Shown piece by piece: positions 9,367 to 17,022 of a stretch of DNA of 64,000 nucleotides. The notes under the pieces are model-generated. The model was not told the origin of the DNA, ran no database searches, and was given only the letters and a program-made list of their open reading frames with translations. How positions within the stretch are numbered: the stretch's first letter is position 1; each line of letters begins with the position of its first letter. The position numbers and the translations under genes were made by a program. The stretch is from Planococcus salinarum (GTDB lineage: Bacteria; Bacillota; Bacilli; Bacillales_A; Planococcaceae): contig NZ_VIFV01000010.1 in NCBI RefSeq assembly GCF_007004625.1, positions 40,830 to 104,829 on the forward strand, read 5' to 3'.

Positions 9367-10824
9367 TTATTCAGATTCTGCCAACTCCATCATATAGCGG
9401 ACGGTTTCCTTGTCAGAGCCGGTCGGGAGCTGGAACTCATGGCTGTATTTTTCATGGCCCTTACCGGTGATGACCACCCAGTCGCCTTCTGAACTTTCAT
9501 TGATGGCTTTCTGAATGGCTGTTGTACGGTCCATCTCGACCGCCCCTTTATCATTTCCGTAACGATCAGCGAGCTCAGAAGATAACGTTTGCATCTCTTC
9601 AGCAGAAACCGAATTCAAGTCATCGGTCGTAAGGATGAAGTGGTCACTGAGCCGTGAACTGATTTCAATCATTTCCTTGCGCTTGGTGGTGTCGCGGTCT
9701 CCGCGGAAGCCGAATATGTGGATGATCCTTTTTGCACCGGATTCTTTTGCTGTTGTCAGACAATGGTAAACAGCATCAGGCGTATGGGCATAATCGACAA
9801 TTACAACAGCGCCATTTGGAGTTTTTGAAGTTTCAAATCTTCCTTCCACCCCCTGGAAATTCTTAATGGTGCGGAGCGCATCCTCTTTCTCTACGCCTAT
9901 AGAAGTCGCGGTTGCATAAGCCATTATGGAATTATACATATTGTGGATGCCGGCCATTGGTGAATGGATGATGGTCTGTTCCGGATCTTCGAGATGGACA
10001 GTGGAATCCGCCATATCAAGGGAACGGATCCGCAACCGGCTGTCAGGTGTGCGCCCGATGCTGCAGACATTAAAGCCTCTCTGCAGGAGATTGCGGTTGA
10101 GTTTTGTGCCCCACTCATCGTCTATGTTGATAATTGCTGTGCCTGCGGGCTTCAGGTGATCGAACAGGATGGATTTGGCTGCGAAATAACTTTCCATCGA
10201 GCCGTGGTAATCGAGGTGTTCATGATGCAGATTGGTGAACAGACACACATCGAATTCGATTCCTTCAATTCTATGCTGCGTCAGGCCATGGGAAGAAACT
10301 TCCATGACCACGGCCGAATCATTGCTCAAAGACAGCAATTGCTGAAGAACAAGAGCGCTGGGAGTAGTATTTGCTGATTTGATGGAAGCTCCATTTACGA
10401 TATTCTGAATGGTGCCCATCACAGCGCAGGAAATGCCATTCTGCTCCAGCAGATGCTTGATCAGATAACTTGTAGTTGTCTTGCCGTTCGTACCTGTAAT
10501 GCCGATCATTATTTTTCGGCTGGCCGGATCCCCGTAAAAATTCTTGGCGAGAATCCCGAGTGCGATTCGGGTGTTTGCCACTTGCAGATAGGGAACAGGC
10601 AGCCCATCCATTTCTTGTTCACCAATAACCATTGAGGCTCCTTGTTCGATGGCATGTACGATATGATTATGGCCGTCTTCCTTGAAGCCCTTTATGGCAA
10701 TGAAAATAAACCCCTCTTTGACCTCCTGGGAGCTGTCAGCTAAGCCTTGTATGCCAAGGTCAAATAAATTTTCTTCTATGCTGTTTTGGAGTGTCAGTCC
10801 TTGTAAAAGGTGAGTTAGTTTCAT
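9367..10824 (-). CDS. murE: MurE-family UDP-MurNAc-tripeptide synthetase with non-DAP specificity motif
   Basis: Mur ligases add the third amino acid to UDP-MurNAc-L-Ala-D-Glu using ATP. The 485 residues include the N-terminal domain, P-loop GTNGKTTT (111-118), the region for the carbamylated lysine (Lys217 in YFAAKSILFD), NLHHEHLDYHG, DYAHTPDAV and FGFRGDRDTTKR. Where DAP-adding enzymes have DNPR and staphylococcal Lys-adding enzymes DNPA, this protein has DDLN (401-404). It lies outside any cell-wall (dcw) cluster and is transcribed alone from a promoter about 200 nt upstream. It could be the L-lysine ligase expected for Planococcaceae cell walls, or a paralogue with another substrate. Confidence 0.85.
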   Translation of the reverse strand: MKLTHLLQGLTLQNSIEENLFDLGIQGLADSSQEVKEGFIFIAIKGFKEDGHNHIVHAIEQGASMVIGEQEMDGLPVPYLQVANTRIALGILAKNFYGDPASRKIMIGITGTNGKTTTSYLIKHLLEQNGISCAVMGTIQNIVNGASIKSANTTPSALVLQQLLSLSNDSAVVMEVSSHGLTQHRIEGIEFDVCLFTNLHHEHLDYHGSMESYFAAKSILFDHLKPAGTAIINIDDEWGTKLNRNLLQRGFNVCSIGRTPDSRLRIRSLDMADSTVHLEDPEQTIIHSPMAGIHNMYNSIMAYATATSIGVEKEDALRTIKNFQGVEGRFETSKTPNGAVVIVDYAHTPDAVYHCLTTAKESGAKRIIHIFGFRGDRDTTKRKEMIEISSRLSDHFILTTDDLNSVSAEEMQTLSSELADRYGNDKGAVEMDRTTAIQKAINESSEGDWVVITGKGHEKYSHEFQLPTGSDKETVRYMMELAESE

Positions 10825-11031
10825 TTATATGCTGACCTTTCTATCAGTGGATTTTGTCACTCAGCTTTTCTCAGGTGAGTTGAAGATATAAAGCTTGTAT
10901 GTATAGATGTATACACGTCCTGACAGAAGATGAAGATTCCTATTAGTATTACACCACGCATCCCTCTGGAAACCAAGTAACTTTAGAACTAGTGCTTTTC
11001 TATTTAACGGATAATTCTTACTATTCAGTCT
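10825..11031 (-). other. long murE 5' leader, unassigned
   Basis: About 200 nt between the predicted start site and the murE ATG. On the minus strand it contains small inverted repeats (for example ACTCA / TGAGT at 10857-10881) but no terminator with a U tract and no T-box, lysine-riboswitch or other leader consensus I recognise. A 62-codon frame (10861-11049) starts upstream of the promoter -10 and lacks a ribosome site, so I do not call it. The murE ribosome site AAAGG is rather distant (12 nt). Confidence 0.45.
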
Positions 11032-11060
11032 ATTATAACCGAAGCACAATTACAATTGAA
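11032..11060 (-). promoter_or_regulatory. murE promoter
   Basis: Minus strand: perfect -10 TATAAT (11032-11037) and a weak -35 TTCAAT (11055-11060) at 17-nt spacing. Confidence 0.6.
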
Positions 11061-11132
11061 AGCTGGTATTTTCTTCGTTTTTTCCTTTAAAATTGACCCC
11101 AGTGGAAAGGGGAGGCTATGAATCTCCCCATT

Positions 11133-12035
11133 TCAAGTCCGGTGCTGGGTATATTGGGATTTTTTTGTAATCTTTTTTGCTGTATTGATCTTTTCGGTGG
11201 AAACGGCAATATGATAGGCGGCAATCGTTTCCCGGATCTGGTCGGGTGAACTGGCACCGGCGACAACGGAGGCTACAGCGTTGTGCTGTAGGACAGAATG
11301 GATAGCCAGGGCATTCAAATTACCTTCGATTGCCAATAAATCTGTCAGCACCTTTTGTAGTTCGTTGGAATTGTAATCCATATAGCCGTCATGATTCTTT
11401 GCCCGTGCAAGGCCATCGGTCGTCAATAAACCTTTTGCGAAAGTGCCCCGTGTTACTACGGATCTTCCCGCATCATCGATTCTGTCCAGAAGCTCTTCTG
11501 GCCGGCGGTCAAGAAGGCTGTATTGCATCATAATTGAAACGATGGCACTCCTTTCAAGGAAACGGTTGATGACATTGGGGCGTATTGACGAGATGGCATA
11601 TTCGCGGATCAGCCCCTCTTTTTTCAACGACTCGAAAGCTTCGATCGCTTCTTCTGACGAATCTGTGATCATTCCTCCATGGAGCTGATATAAGTCGATC
11701 CAATCAGTATTCAGGCGTCGCAGGCTTTCATGGACTTGGGACACGATATAGGATTTTGACGGATTCCATTTTACTTCATCGGAATCCTCTTGCCATTGAT
11801 TGCCTACTTTTGTCGCTAAGATGATATCTTTTCGCCGGTTGCCCAGCGAACGGCCGACAATTTCCTCGTTCATTCCTTTGCCGTAGAGATCGGCCGTATC
11901 AAAATAATTGATGCCTCCGTCAAGCGCTTCATCGACGATGGCTTTTGCTTCTGGCAGATTGTTCGGCAAAGACATGCAGCCGAGGGCGACTTCGCTTACT
12001 TCCAGTGAACTGTTGCCCAGTTGCTTGCGTTTCAT
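11133..12035 (-). CDS. yqkF: Aldo/keto reductase, YqkF-like
   Basis: NAD(P)H-dependent oxidoreductase with a TIM barrel. The 300-residue protein has the catalytic tetrad Asp46 and Tyr51 (NYFDTADLYGKG), Lys76 (LATKVG) and His119 (DWIDLYQLHGG). It matches B. subtilis YqkF, including ALGCMSLP and the divergent position opposite nudF. The ATG at 12035 follows GGGGTG at 5 nt; a GTG at 12044 overlaps that ribosome site and is less likely. Physiological substrate unknown. The downstream region to 10825 is the murE leader and promoter, so the two are separate transcripts or loosely linked. Confidence 0.92.
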   Translation of the reverse strand: MKRKQLGNSSLEVSEVALGCMSLPNNLPEAKAIVDEALDGGINYFDTADLYGKGMNEEIVGRSLGNRRKDIILATKVGNQWQEDSDEVKWNPSKSYIVSQVHESLRRLNTDWIDLYQLHGGMITDSSEEAIEAFESLKKEGLIREYAISSIRPNVINRFLERSAIVSIMMQYSLLDRRPEELLDRIDDAGRSVVTRGTFAKGLLTTDGLARAKNHDGYMDYNSNELQKVLTDLLAIEGNLNALAIHSVLQHNAVASVVAGASSPDQIRETIAAYHIAVSTEKINTAKKITKKSQYTQHRT

Positions 12036-12116
12036 CTGTTTCACCCCGTTTTAGAATGTTGTTCTTCCTATGGTATACTTTGCGGTAGAAAAATCACAAA
12101 CGAAAAGAGGCTCTTT

Positions 12117-12677
12117 ATGAAAAAATTCGAAGAAAAGACAATCAGTTCGGAGCGCATATACGAAGGGAAAATCATTAACTTGAAAGTCGATGAAGTAAGT
12201 TTGCCAAACGGACATACCTCAAAACGCGAGTTGATCGAACATCCCGGTGCTGTTGCTATAGTCGCCATCACCGCGGAGAAGAAGATAATAATGGTCGAAC
12301 AATACCGTAAAGCACTTGAGCGTTCAATCATTGAAGTGCCGGCAGGAAAGCTCGAAAAGGGGGAAGACCCGGAAACTACGGCTATGCGGGAACTCGAGGA
12401 GGAAACGGGCTATACAGCGGCTTCACTCCAGCTGATCCAATCGTTTTCCACTTCTCCCGGCTTTGCGGACGAAGTGGTTCACTTATTTTTTGCTGAAGGG
12501 CTCAGTAAATCCCAATCAGGCGCTGTTACCGATGAAGATGAATTTGTCGAACTCATGGAAGTGACGGTGGAAGAAGCCGAGCAAATGATGCAGGATAACC
12601 GGATTTATGACGCGAAAACCGCTTTCGCCGTTCTGTGGGCAAAACAACGATTGTCAAATGAGAATCAGAGGGGTTAG
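12117..12677 (+). CDS. nudF: ADP-ribose pyrophosphatase (Nudix)
   Basis: Hydrolyses ADP-ribose to AMP and ribose 5-phosphate. The 186 residues carry a complete Nudix box between Gly77 and Tyr99 (GKLEKGEDPE then RELEEETGY). The N-terminal KTISSERIYEGKIINLKVDEV strand-swap region is typical of the ADPRase subfamily. AAGAGG precedes ATG 12117; the frame continues upstream to 12021 without homology. A TATACT -10-like hexamer near 12073 could serve it. It is divergent from yqkF and upstream of fur, as in B. subtilis. Confidence 0.94.
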   Translation: MKKFEEKTISSERIYEGKIINLKVDEVSLPNGHTSKRELIEHPGAVAIVAITAEKKIIMVEQYRKALERSIIEVPAGKLEKGEDPETTAMRELEEETGYTAASLQLIQSFSTSPGFADEVVHLFFAEGLSKSQSGAVTDEDEFVELMEVTVEEAEQMMQDNRIYDAKTAFAVLWAKQRLSNENQRG

Positions 12678-12681
12678 CACA

Positions 12682-12696
12682 TTATAATCATTATAA
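12682..12696. promoter_or_regulatory. perfect PerR box upstream of fur
   Basis: TTATAATCATTATAA matches the B. subtilis PerR consensus TTATAATNATTATAA at every position, and the dyad extends one base on each side. It differs from the Fur consensus TGATAATNATTATCA at two positions, so PerR is the better match. It lies about 20 bp upstream of the fur -35. PerR regulation of fur is known in B. subtilis. Confidence 0.85.
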
Positions 12697-12716
12697 TTTA
12701 AACGCGGCGTGTATCC

Positions 12717-12746
12717 TTGTAATTGAGAACGGACCTTTGATATAAT
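12717..12746 (+). promoter_or_regulatory. fur promoter
   Basis: -10 TATAAT (12741-12746) is perfect; -35 TTGTAA (12717-12722) with an 18-nt spacer. Confidence 0.6.
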
Positions 12747-12772
12747 GAAAGCAGTTTGAGGGAGGGCGTCGC

Positions 12773-13237
12773 ATGGAAACCAGGATTGACCGGATTAAAA
12801 AGCAATTACACGCTGCGAGCTACAAGTTGACGCCACAGCGCGAAGCGACCGTACGAGTATTGCTAGACCATGAAGAGGATCATCTGAGTGCAGAAGACGT
12901 CTATCTGTTAGTAAAGGATATTGCACCGGAAATCGGACTGGCAACAGTTTATCGGACCTTGGAGTTATTGACTGAATTAAAAATTGTCGACAAAATAAAT
13001 TTCGGTGACGGAGTCTCGCGTTTCGACCTCCGTCAAGAAGGCGCCGCCCATTTTCATCATCATCTCGTGTGCCTCGAATGCGGTGCAGTGGATGAAATAC
13101 AGGAAGATTTGCTGGAAGATGTAGAAGGTGTAGTGGAAAAACGCTGGAATTTTCAAATTAAAGACCACCGTCTTACTTTCCATGGCATCTGCTGGCGCTG
13201 CCATGACCGCAGCTCACAAGATTCACCGGAAAAATGA
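12773..13237 (+). CDS. fur: Fur, ferric uptake regulator
   Basis: Fe(II)-dependent repressor of iron uptake. The 154 residues align along their whole length with B. subtilis Fur: winged-helix domain (about 1-85) with YKLTPQREA and IGLATVYRTLELL, then a dimerisation and metal domain with HFHHHLVCLECG and a second Cys pair in CWRCHD forming the structural zinc site. GGAGGG precedes the ATG. Flanked by nudF and xerD as in B. subtilis, except that spoIIM, which lies just before fur there, is missing. A PerR box lies upstream. Confidence 0.97.
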   Translation: METRIDRIKKQLHAASYKLTPQREATVRVLLDHEEDHLSAEDVYLLVKDIAPEIGLATVYRTLELLTELKIVDKINFGDGVSRFDLRQEGAAHFHHHLVCLECGAVDEIQEDLLEDVEGVVEKRWNFQIKDHRLTFHGICWRCHDRSSQDSPEK

Positions 13238-13250
13238 GGCGACAGAAAGT

Positions 13251-13276
13251 AACGGCCATTAATGGCCGTTTTTTTT
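13251..13276 (+). terminator. fur terminator
   Basis: Perfect AACGGCCATT / AATGGCCGTT dyad followed by eight T. Confidence 0.92.
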
Positions 13277-13335
13277 GTTTTTATTCAATTTGAATTAAAG
13301 AATCAGTTTTCATATATACTGCTTTGCGCCAAAGC

Positions 13336-13412
13336 CGGCGCCTGCAATGCAGACAGAGACAGGAGCACAAGTTTTGGGAAGTCGAACTGTTTTGCAGAAT
13401 ATCGGCTGCTGT
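13336..13412. repeat. dispersed repeat copy A (family 1, divergent)
   Basis: Contains TTTTGCAGAATATCGGCTGC at 13390-13409, which differs at two of 20 positions from the copies at 20946-20965 and 25553-25572. It is preceded by a GC-rich AAGCCGGCGCC and ATGCAGACAGAGACAGGAGC stretch related in reverse orientation to family 2. A stray TTCGGCTAAT (13423-13432), found upstream of the core in the other copies, lies downstream here, suggesting rearrangement. It occupies most of the fur-xerD gap. Confidence 0.7.
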
Positions 13413-13474
13413 AGATCATGAGTTCGGCTAATATAACTTCTATGACCAAGCAAACAACAAAGGAGGCGGAGAAG

Positions 13475-14377
13475 ATGAAATACGCGAAAGATGCTCTGGA
13501 TGATTATATGCAATTTCTCCGAGTGGAACGGCAGTTGGCAGCCAATACTTTATTATCCTACGAACGCGACCTGAAAAGTTATGTGCAATACCTGAAAGAA
13601 GTTGAACAATTGGACTCGCTGCGCAATGTGGAACGGATACATATATTGAATCATCTCAGCCACCTGAAAGAGACGACGATGTCATCGAGGACGGTGGCAC
13701 GGCACATTTCTTCCATACGGTCGTTCCACCAGTTCCTGATAAGGGAACGGATTGTCGACAAAGATCCGACTGTGCATCTTGAAATGCCACAGATGGACAA
13801 GAAATTGCCGAATGTGCTGTCGATAGAAGAAGTGGAAGCTCTGATTGAGGCACCTGATACTTCCAAAGCGAATGGCAAAAGAGACCAGGCCATGCTTGAA
13901 TTGTTATATGCCAGCGGAATGCGTGTCAGCGAATGCATCAATTTGGATATGGAGGATGTCAACCTCACGATGGGCTTTGTGCGCTGTTTCGGAAAAGGCG
14001 GCAAAGAGCGCATTATTCCTCTCGGAAAATCAGCACTGGGTGCCTGCAAAGATTATTTAGCCGGTCCAAGAAGCGAGCTGGAAAAAACCGGAGTTACGAC
14101 AGATGCTTTATTCATCAACCAAAGGGGTAAAAGACTTACGAGGCAGGGATTTTGGAAATTGCTGAAACAACATGCCCAAAAAGCGGGAATACAAAAAGAA
14201 TTGACGCCGCATACATTAAGGCATTCCTTTGCGACCCATCTGATTGAGAATGGCGCAGATCTCCGGGCAGTCCAGGAAATGCTGGGCCATGCAGACATTT
14301 CGACAACGCAGATCTACACTCATGTCAGCAAAACAAGATTGAAAGATGTTTATTCACAATTTCATCCTAGAGCATAA
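13475..14377 (+). CDS. xerD: XerD tyrosine recombinase
   Basis: Site-specific recombinase resolving chromosome dimers at dif with XerC. The 300-residue protein has the SAM-like N-terminal domain (about 1-90) and a catalytic domain with Arg150 (ASGMRVSE), Lys174 (CFGKGGKER), His246/Arg249 (TPHTLRHSF), His272 (LGHADIST) and nucleophile Tyr281 (TQIYTHVS). I start at ATG 13475, 7 nt after AAGGAGG; the frame extends upstream to 13418 through repeat sequence. It sits between fur and deoB as ripX does in B. subtilis. Confidence 0.96.
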   Translation: MKYAKDALDDYMQFLRVERQLAANTLLSYERDLKSYVQYLKEVEQLDSLRNVERIHILNHLSHLKETTMSSRTVARHISSIRSFHQFLIRERIVDKDPTVHLEMPQMDKKLPNVLSIEEVEALIEAPDTSKANGKRDQAMLELLYASGMRVSECINLDMEDVNLTMGFVRCFGKGGKERIIPLGKSALGACKDYLAGPRSELEKTGVTTDALFINQRGKRLTRQGFWKLLKQHAQKAGIQKELTPHTLRHSFATHLIENGADLRAVQEMLGHADISTTQIYTHVSKTRLKDVYSQFHPRA

Positions 14378-14382
14378 AATAG

Positions 14383-14419
14383 GTCAGACATCTGACATTT
14401 TAAAGTTTTGTGGTAAAAT
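14383..14419 (+). promoter_or_regulatory. deoB promoter with overlapping 14-bp dyad
   Basis: -35 CTGACA (14392-14397), 16-nt spacer, -10 TAAAAT (14414-14419). A perfect dyad GTCAGA-CA-TCTGAC (14383-14396) overlaps the -35 and could be an operator; I do not recognise the regulator. Confidence 0.5.
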
Positions 14420-14454
14420 AGCAAGGTAAATAAGGTAAACAAGGAGGGTGTTAA

Positions 14455-15639
14455 ATGACAAACAAACGATTTAATCGCATTCATTTAGTTGTTCTGGATT
14501 CCGTGGGGATTGGCGAAGCCCCTGATGCTGAAGCATTCGGCGATAAAGGTTCCGATACACTGGGCCATATCGCTGAAGCAGTGGGTGGTTTGAACATGCC
14601 GAATATGGAACGGTTGGGCCTCGGCAATATCAAGGCGGCAGAAGGGATTTCCCCTGTAACTTCACCGGAAGCTTATTATGGGCGCCTGCAGGAAGCATCT
14701 GTCGGAAAAGACACGATGACCGGACACTGGGAGATCATGGGGCTGAATATTGATACGCCATTCAAGGTCTATCCTGATGGTTTCCCGCCGGAACTGATTG
14801 CACAACTCGAAGAAAAAACGGGGCGCAAAGTAATCGGCAACAAACCTGCCAGCGGCACAGAAATTTTGGATGAACTTGGGGAAGAACACATGAAAACCGG
14901 CGCAATCATCGTCTATACTTCCGCTGATCCGGTTCTTCAGATTGCAGCGCATGAAGAAGTCGTGCCGCTTGAGGAACTGTATAAAATCTGTGAAATAGCG
15001 CGGGAACTGACCCTGTCGCCCGAATTTTTGGTGGGCCGGGTAATCGCCCGTCCTTTCCTTGGGGAAAAAGGGGCGTTTAAACGGACAACGAATCGACATG
15101 ATTACGCCCTGACACCATTCAGCCGGACAGTCATGAACGAATTGAAGGATAACGGCAAGGATGTCATCGCCATCGGAAAAATTGATGATATTTATAACGG
15201 AGCAGGTGTAACCAAAGCGCTTCGCACGAAAGACAACACTGACGGAATGGACATACTGGCTCAAGTGGCCGGAGAACCCTTCACCGGCATCAGCTTCCTG
15301 AACCTGGTTGATTTTGATGCGCTGTTCGGACATCGCCGGGATCCACATGGATACGGAGCGGCACTTGAAGAATTCGACCGCCGATTGCCTGAAGTTCTGG
15401 AAAAGATGGACAGCGAAGATCTTTTGATCCTCACTGCTGACCATGGCAACGACCCGACATTCTCGGGCACGGACCATACACGCGAATTTGTCCCTTTGCT
15501 GGCCTATTCACCGCGCTTTGCCAGAGGGAAAGAATTGGGGCTCGGTTCCACATTTGCGGATATTGGTGCCACAATTGCTGATAACTTCTCCGTGCCGATG
15601 CCGGAGTTCGGAACAAGCTTCCTGTCAAAATTAAAATAA
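14455..15639 (+). CDS. deoB: Phosphopentomutase
   Basis: Interconverts (deoxy)ribose 1- and 5-phosphates in nucleoside catabolism. The 394 residues belong to the alkaline-phosphatase-like metalloenzymes: first metal site [14 protein letters not shown] near the N-terminus, the phosphothreonine region [10 protein letters not shown], and C-terminal metal motifs LTADHGNDP and [18 protein letters not shown] precedes the ATG. It is followed 18 bp later by pdp, giving a deoB-pdp nucleoside salvage operon; B. subtilis has pupG in the corresponding place. Confidence 0.97.
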   Translation: MTNKRFNRIHLVVLDSVGIGEAPDAEAFGDKGSDTLGHIAEAVGGLNMPNMERLGLGNIKAAEGISPVTSPEAYYGRLQEASVGKDTMTGHWEIMGLNIDTPFKVYPDGFPPELIAQLEEKTGRKVIGNKPASGTEILDELGEEHMKTGAIIVYTSADPVLQIAAHEEVVPLEELYKICEIARELTLSPEFLVGRVIARPFLGEKGAFKRTTNRHDYALTPFSRTVMNELKDNGKDVIAIGKIDDIYNGAGVTKALRTKDNTDGMDILAQVAGEPFTGISFLNLVDFDALFGHRRDPHGYGAALEEFDRRLPEVLEKMDSEDLLILTADHGNDPTFSGTDHTREFVPLLAYSPRFARGKELGLGSTFADIGATIADNFSVPMPEFGTSFLSKLK

Positions 15640-15657
15640 CAAAGGTGGTTACCCTGC

Positions 15658-16962
15658 ATGAGAATGGTAGATTTGATCGAAAAGAAAAGAGACGGTTTTG
15701 AACTTTCAACAGAAGAAATTCAATATATCGTTACTGGCTATACAGCTGGCGATATTGATGATTACCAGATGAGCGCATTTTTAATGGCTGTCTATTTCCA
15801 GAACATGACCGACCGCGAACGTGCGGACCTGACGATGGCCATGGCCGCTTCAGGAGATCAGATTGACCTTTCCGCAATTGACGGCATTAAAGTGGACAAG
15901 CATTCCACAGGGGGTGTCGGAGATACGACGACATTGGTTCTGGGGCCATTGGTAGCTGCATGCGGAGTGCCGGTAGCAAAAATGAGCGGACGCGGCCTCG
16001 GCCATACAGGCGGTACGATCGATAAACTGGAAGCCATCGAAGGTTTCCATGTTGAACTGTCCACGGAAGACTTTATCAAACAGGTTAACGATATCAAAGT
16101 GGCGGTTATCGGCCAAAGCGGCAACCTGACACCTGCTGATAAAAAGCTATATGCACTTCGGGATGTTACGGCTACTGTAAACAGTATTCCGTTGATCGCC
16201 AGCTCGATCATGAGCAAAAAGATTGCAGCCGGAGCTGACGCCATCGTGCTCGACGTGAAGACGGGTGAAGGTGCATTTATGAAAACGGCTGAAGATGCTG
16301 AGGAATTGGCACATGCCATGGTCGGCATCGGCAATGCCACAGGACGCAAGACAATGGCGATCATTTCTGATATGAGCCAGCCTCTGGGCTTTGCCATCGG
16401 CAATGCGCTGGAAGTAAAAGAGGCAATTGAAACATTGCAGGGCAAAGGACCTGAAGATCTCACCGAACTTTGCCTCGTGCTCGGCAGCCAGATGGTCGTT
16501 GTAGGCGGAAAAGCAGATAACCTGGATCAGGCACGCAAAATGCTGGAAGAAGTAATCGACAATGGGAAAGCATTGGAAGTGTTCCGCCAGTTTATCAAAG
16601 CCCAGGGCGGAAATCCTTCAGTAGTGGACGACGTCAGCTTATTACCGCAGGCGAAATTCGTGAAAGAGGTTCCATCCCAGAAAGAAGGTTACGTTTCCTT
16701 TATGGAAGCAGACGAAATCGGTACTGCAGCAATGGTGTTGGGAGCTGGCAGAGCAACAAAAGACTCCGAGATTGATTTGGCTGTAGGCATCGTGCTTCAC
16801 AAAAAAGTCGGTGATTTCGTCCGGAAAGGTGAGGCGATAGCGACTGTCTATTCAAATACAGAGGACCTCGCACAATGCCTGGAGATGTTATATAATAGTA
16901 TAGAATTCAAAGATGAACCGGTTGAAAAGATTCAGCTGATTTCAAAATTGATTACAGACTAG
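15658..16962 (+). CDS. pdp: Pyrimidine-nucleoside phosphorylase
   Basis: Phosphorolysis of uridine, deoxyuridine and thymidine, feeding pentose 1-phosphates to DeoB. The 434-residue sequence starts [20 protein letters not shown] as in Bacillus Pdp and contains the phosphate-binding [18 protein letters not shown] region and the family signature [16 protein letters not shown]. The C-terminal domain carries the usual [14 protein letters not shown] stretch. AAAGGTGG lies upstream of the ATG. It ends 7 bp before a terminator. In B. subtilis the dacF-spoIIA-sigF-spoVA block follows this region before lysA; here there is none. Confidence 0.97.
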   Translation: MRMVDLIEKKRDGFELSTEEIQYIVTGYTAGDIDDYQMSAFLMAVYFQNMTDRERADLTMAMAASGDQIDLSAIDGIKVDKHSTGGVGDTTTLVLGPLVAACGVPVAKMSGRGLGHTGGTIDKLEAIEGFHVELSTEDFIKQVNDIKVAVIGQSGNLTPADKKLYALRDVTATVNSIPLIASSIMSKKIAAGADAIVLDVKTGEGAFMKTAEDAEELAHAMVGIGNATGRKTMAIISDMSQPLGFAIGNALEVKEAIETLQGKGPEDLTELCLVLGSQMVVVGGKADNLDQARKMLEEVIDNGKALEVFRQFIKAQGGNPSVVDDVSLLPQAKFVKEVPSQKEGYVSFMEADEIGTAAMVLGAGRATKDSEIDLAVGIVLHKKVGDFVRKGEAIATVYSNTEDLAQCLEMLYNSIEFKDEPVEKIQLISKLITD

Positions 16963-16968
16963 GAAAAT

Positions 16969-16996
16969 CTTGCCGGAAACTCCGGCAAGGTTTTTT
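16969..16996 (+). terminator. deoB-pdp terminator
   Basis: CTTGCCGGA / TCCGGCAAG perfect stem with AAC loop, then G and six T. Confidence 0.92.
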
Positions 16997-17022
16997 CAAA
17001 TTTTCCATTCAGGGGGACAATT

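Noticed and set aside
10825..11031. T-box or lysine riboswitch in the murE leader
   Set aside because: No T-box AGGGTGGNACCGCG sequence and no lysine-riboswitch conserved blocks; no terminator with U tract before the gene.
10861..11049. 62-codon minus-strand frame upstream of murE as a leader peptide
   Set aside because: Its start lies upstream of the predicted -10 and it lacks a ribosome site; composition is not protein-like.
12682..12696. Fur box (autoregulation) upstream of fur
   Set aside because: The site matches the PerR consensus perfectly but misses two positions of the Fur consensus, so PerR is the better reading.
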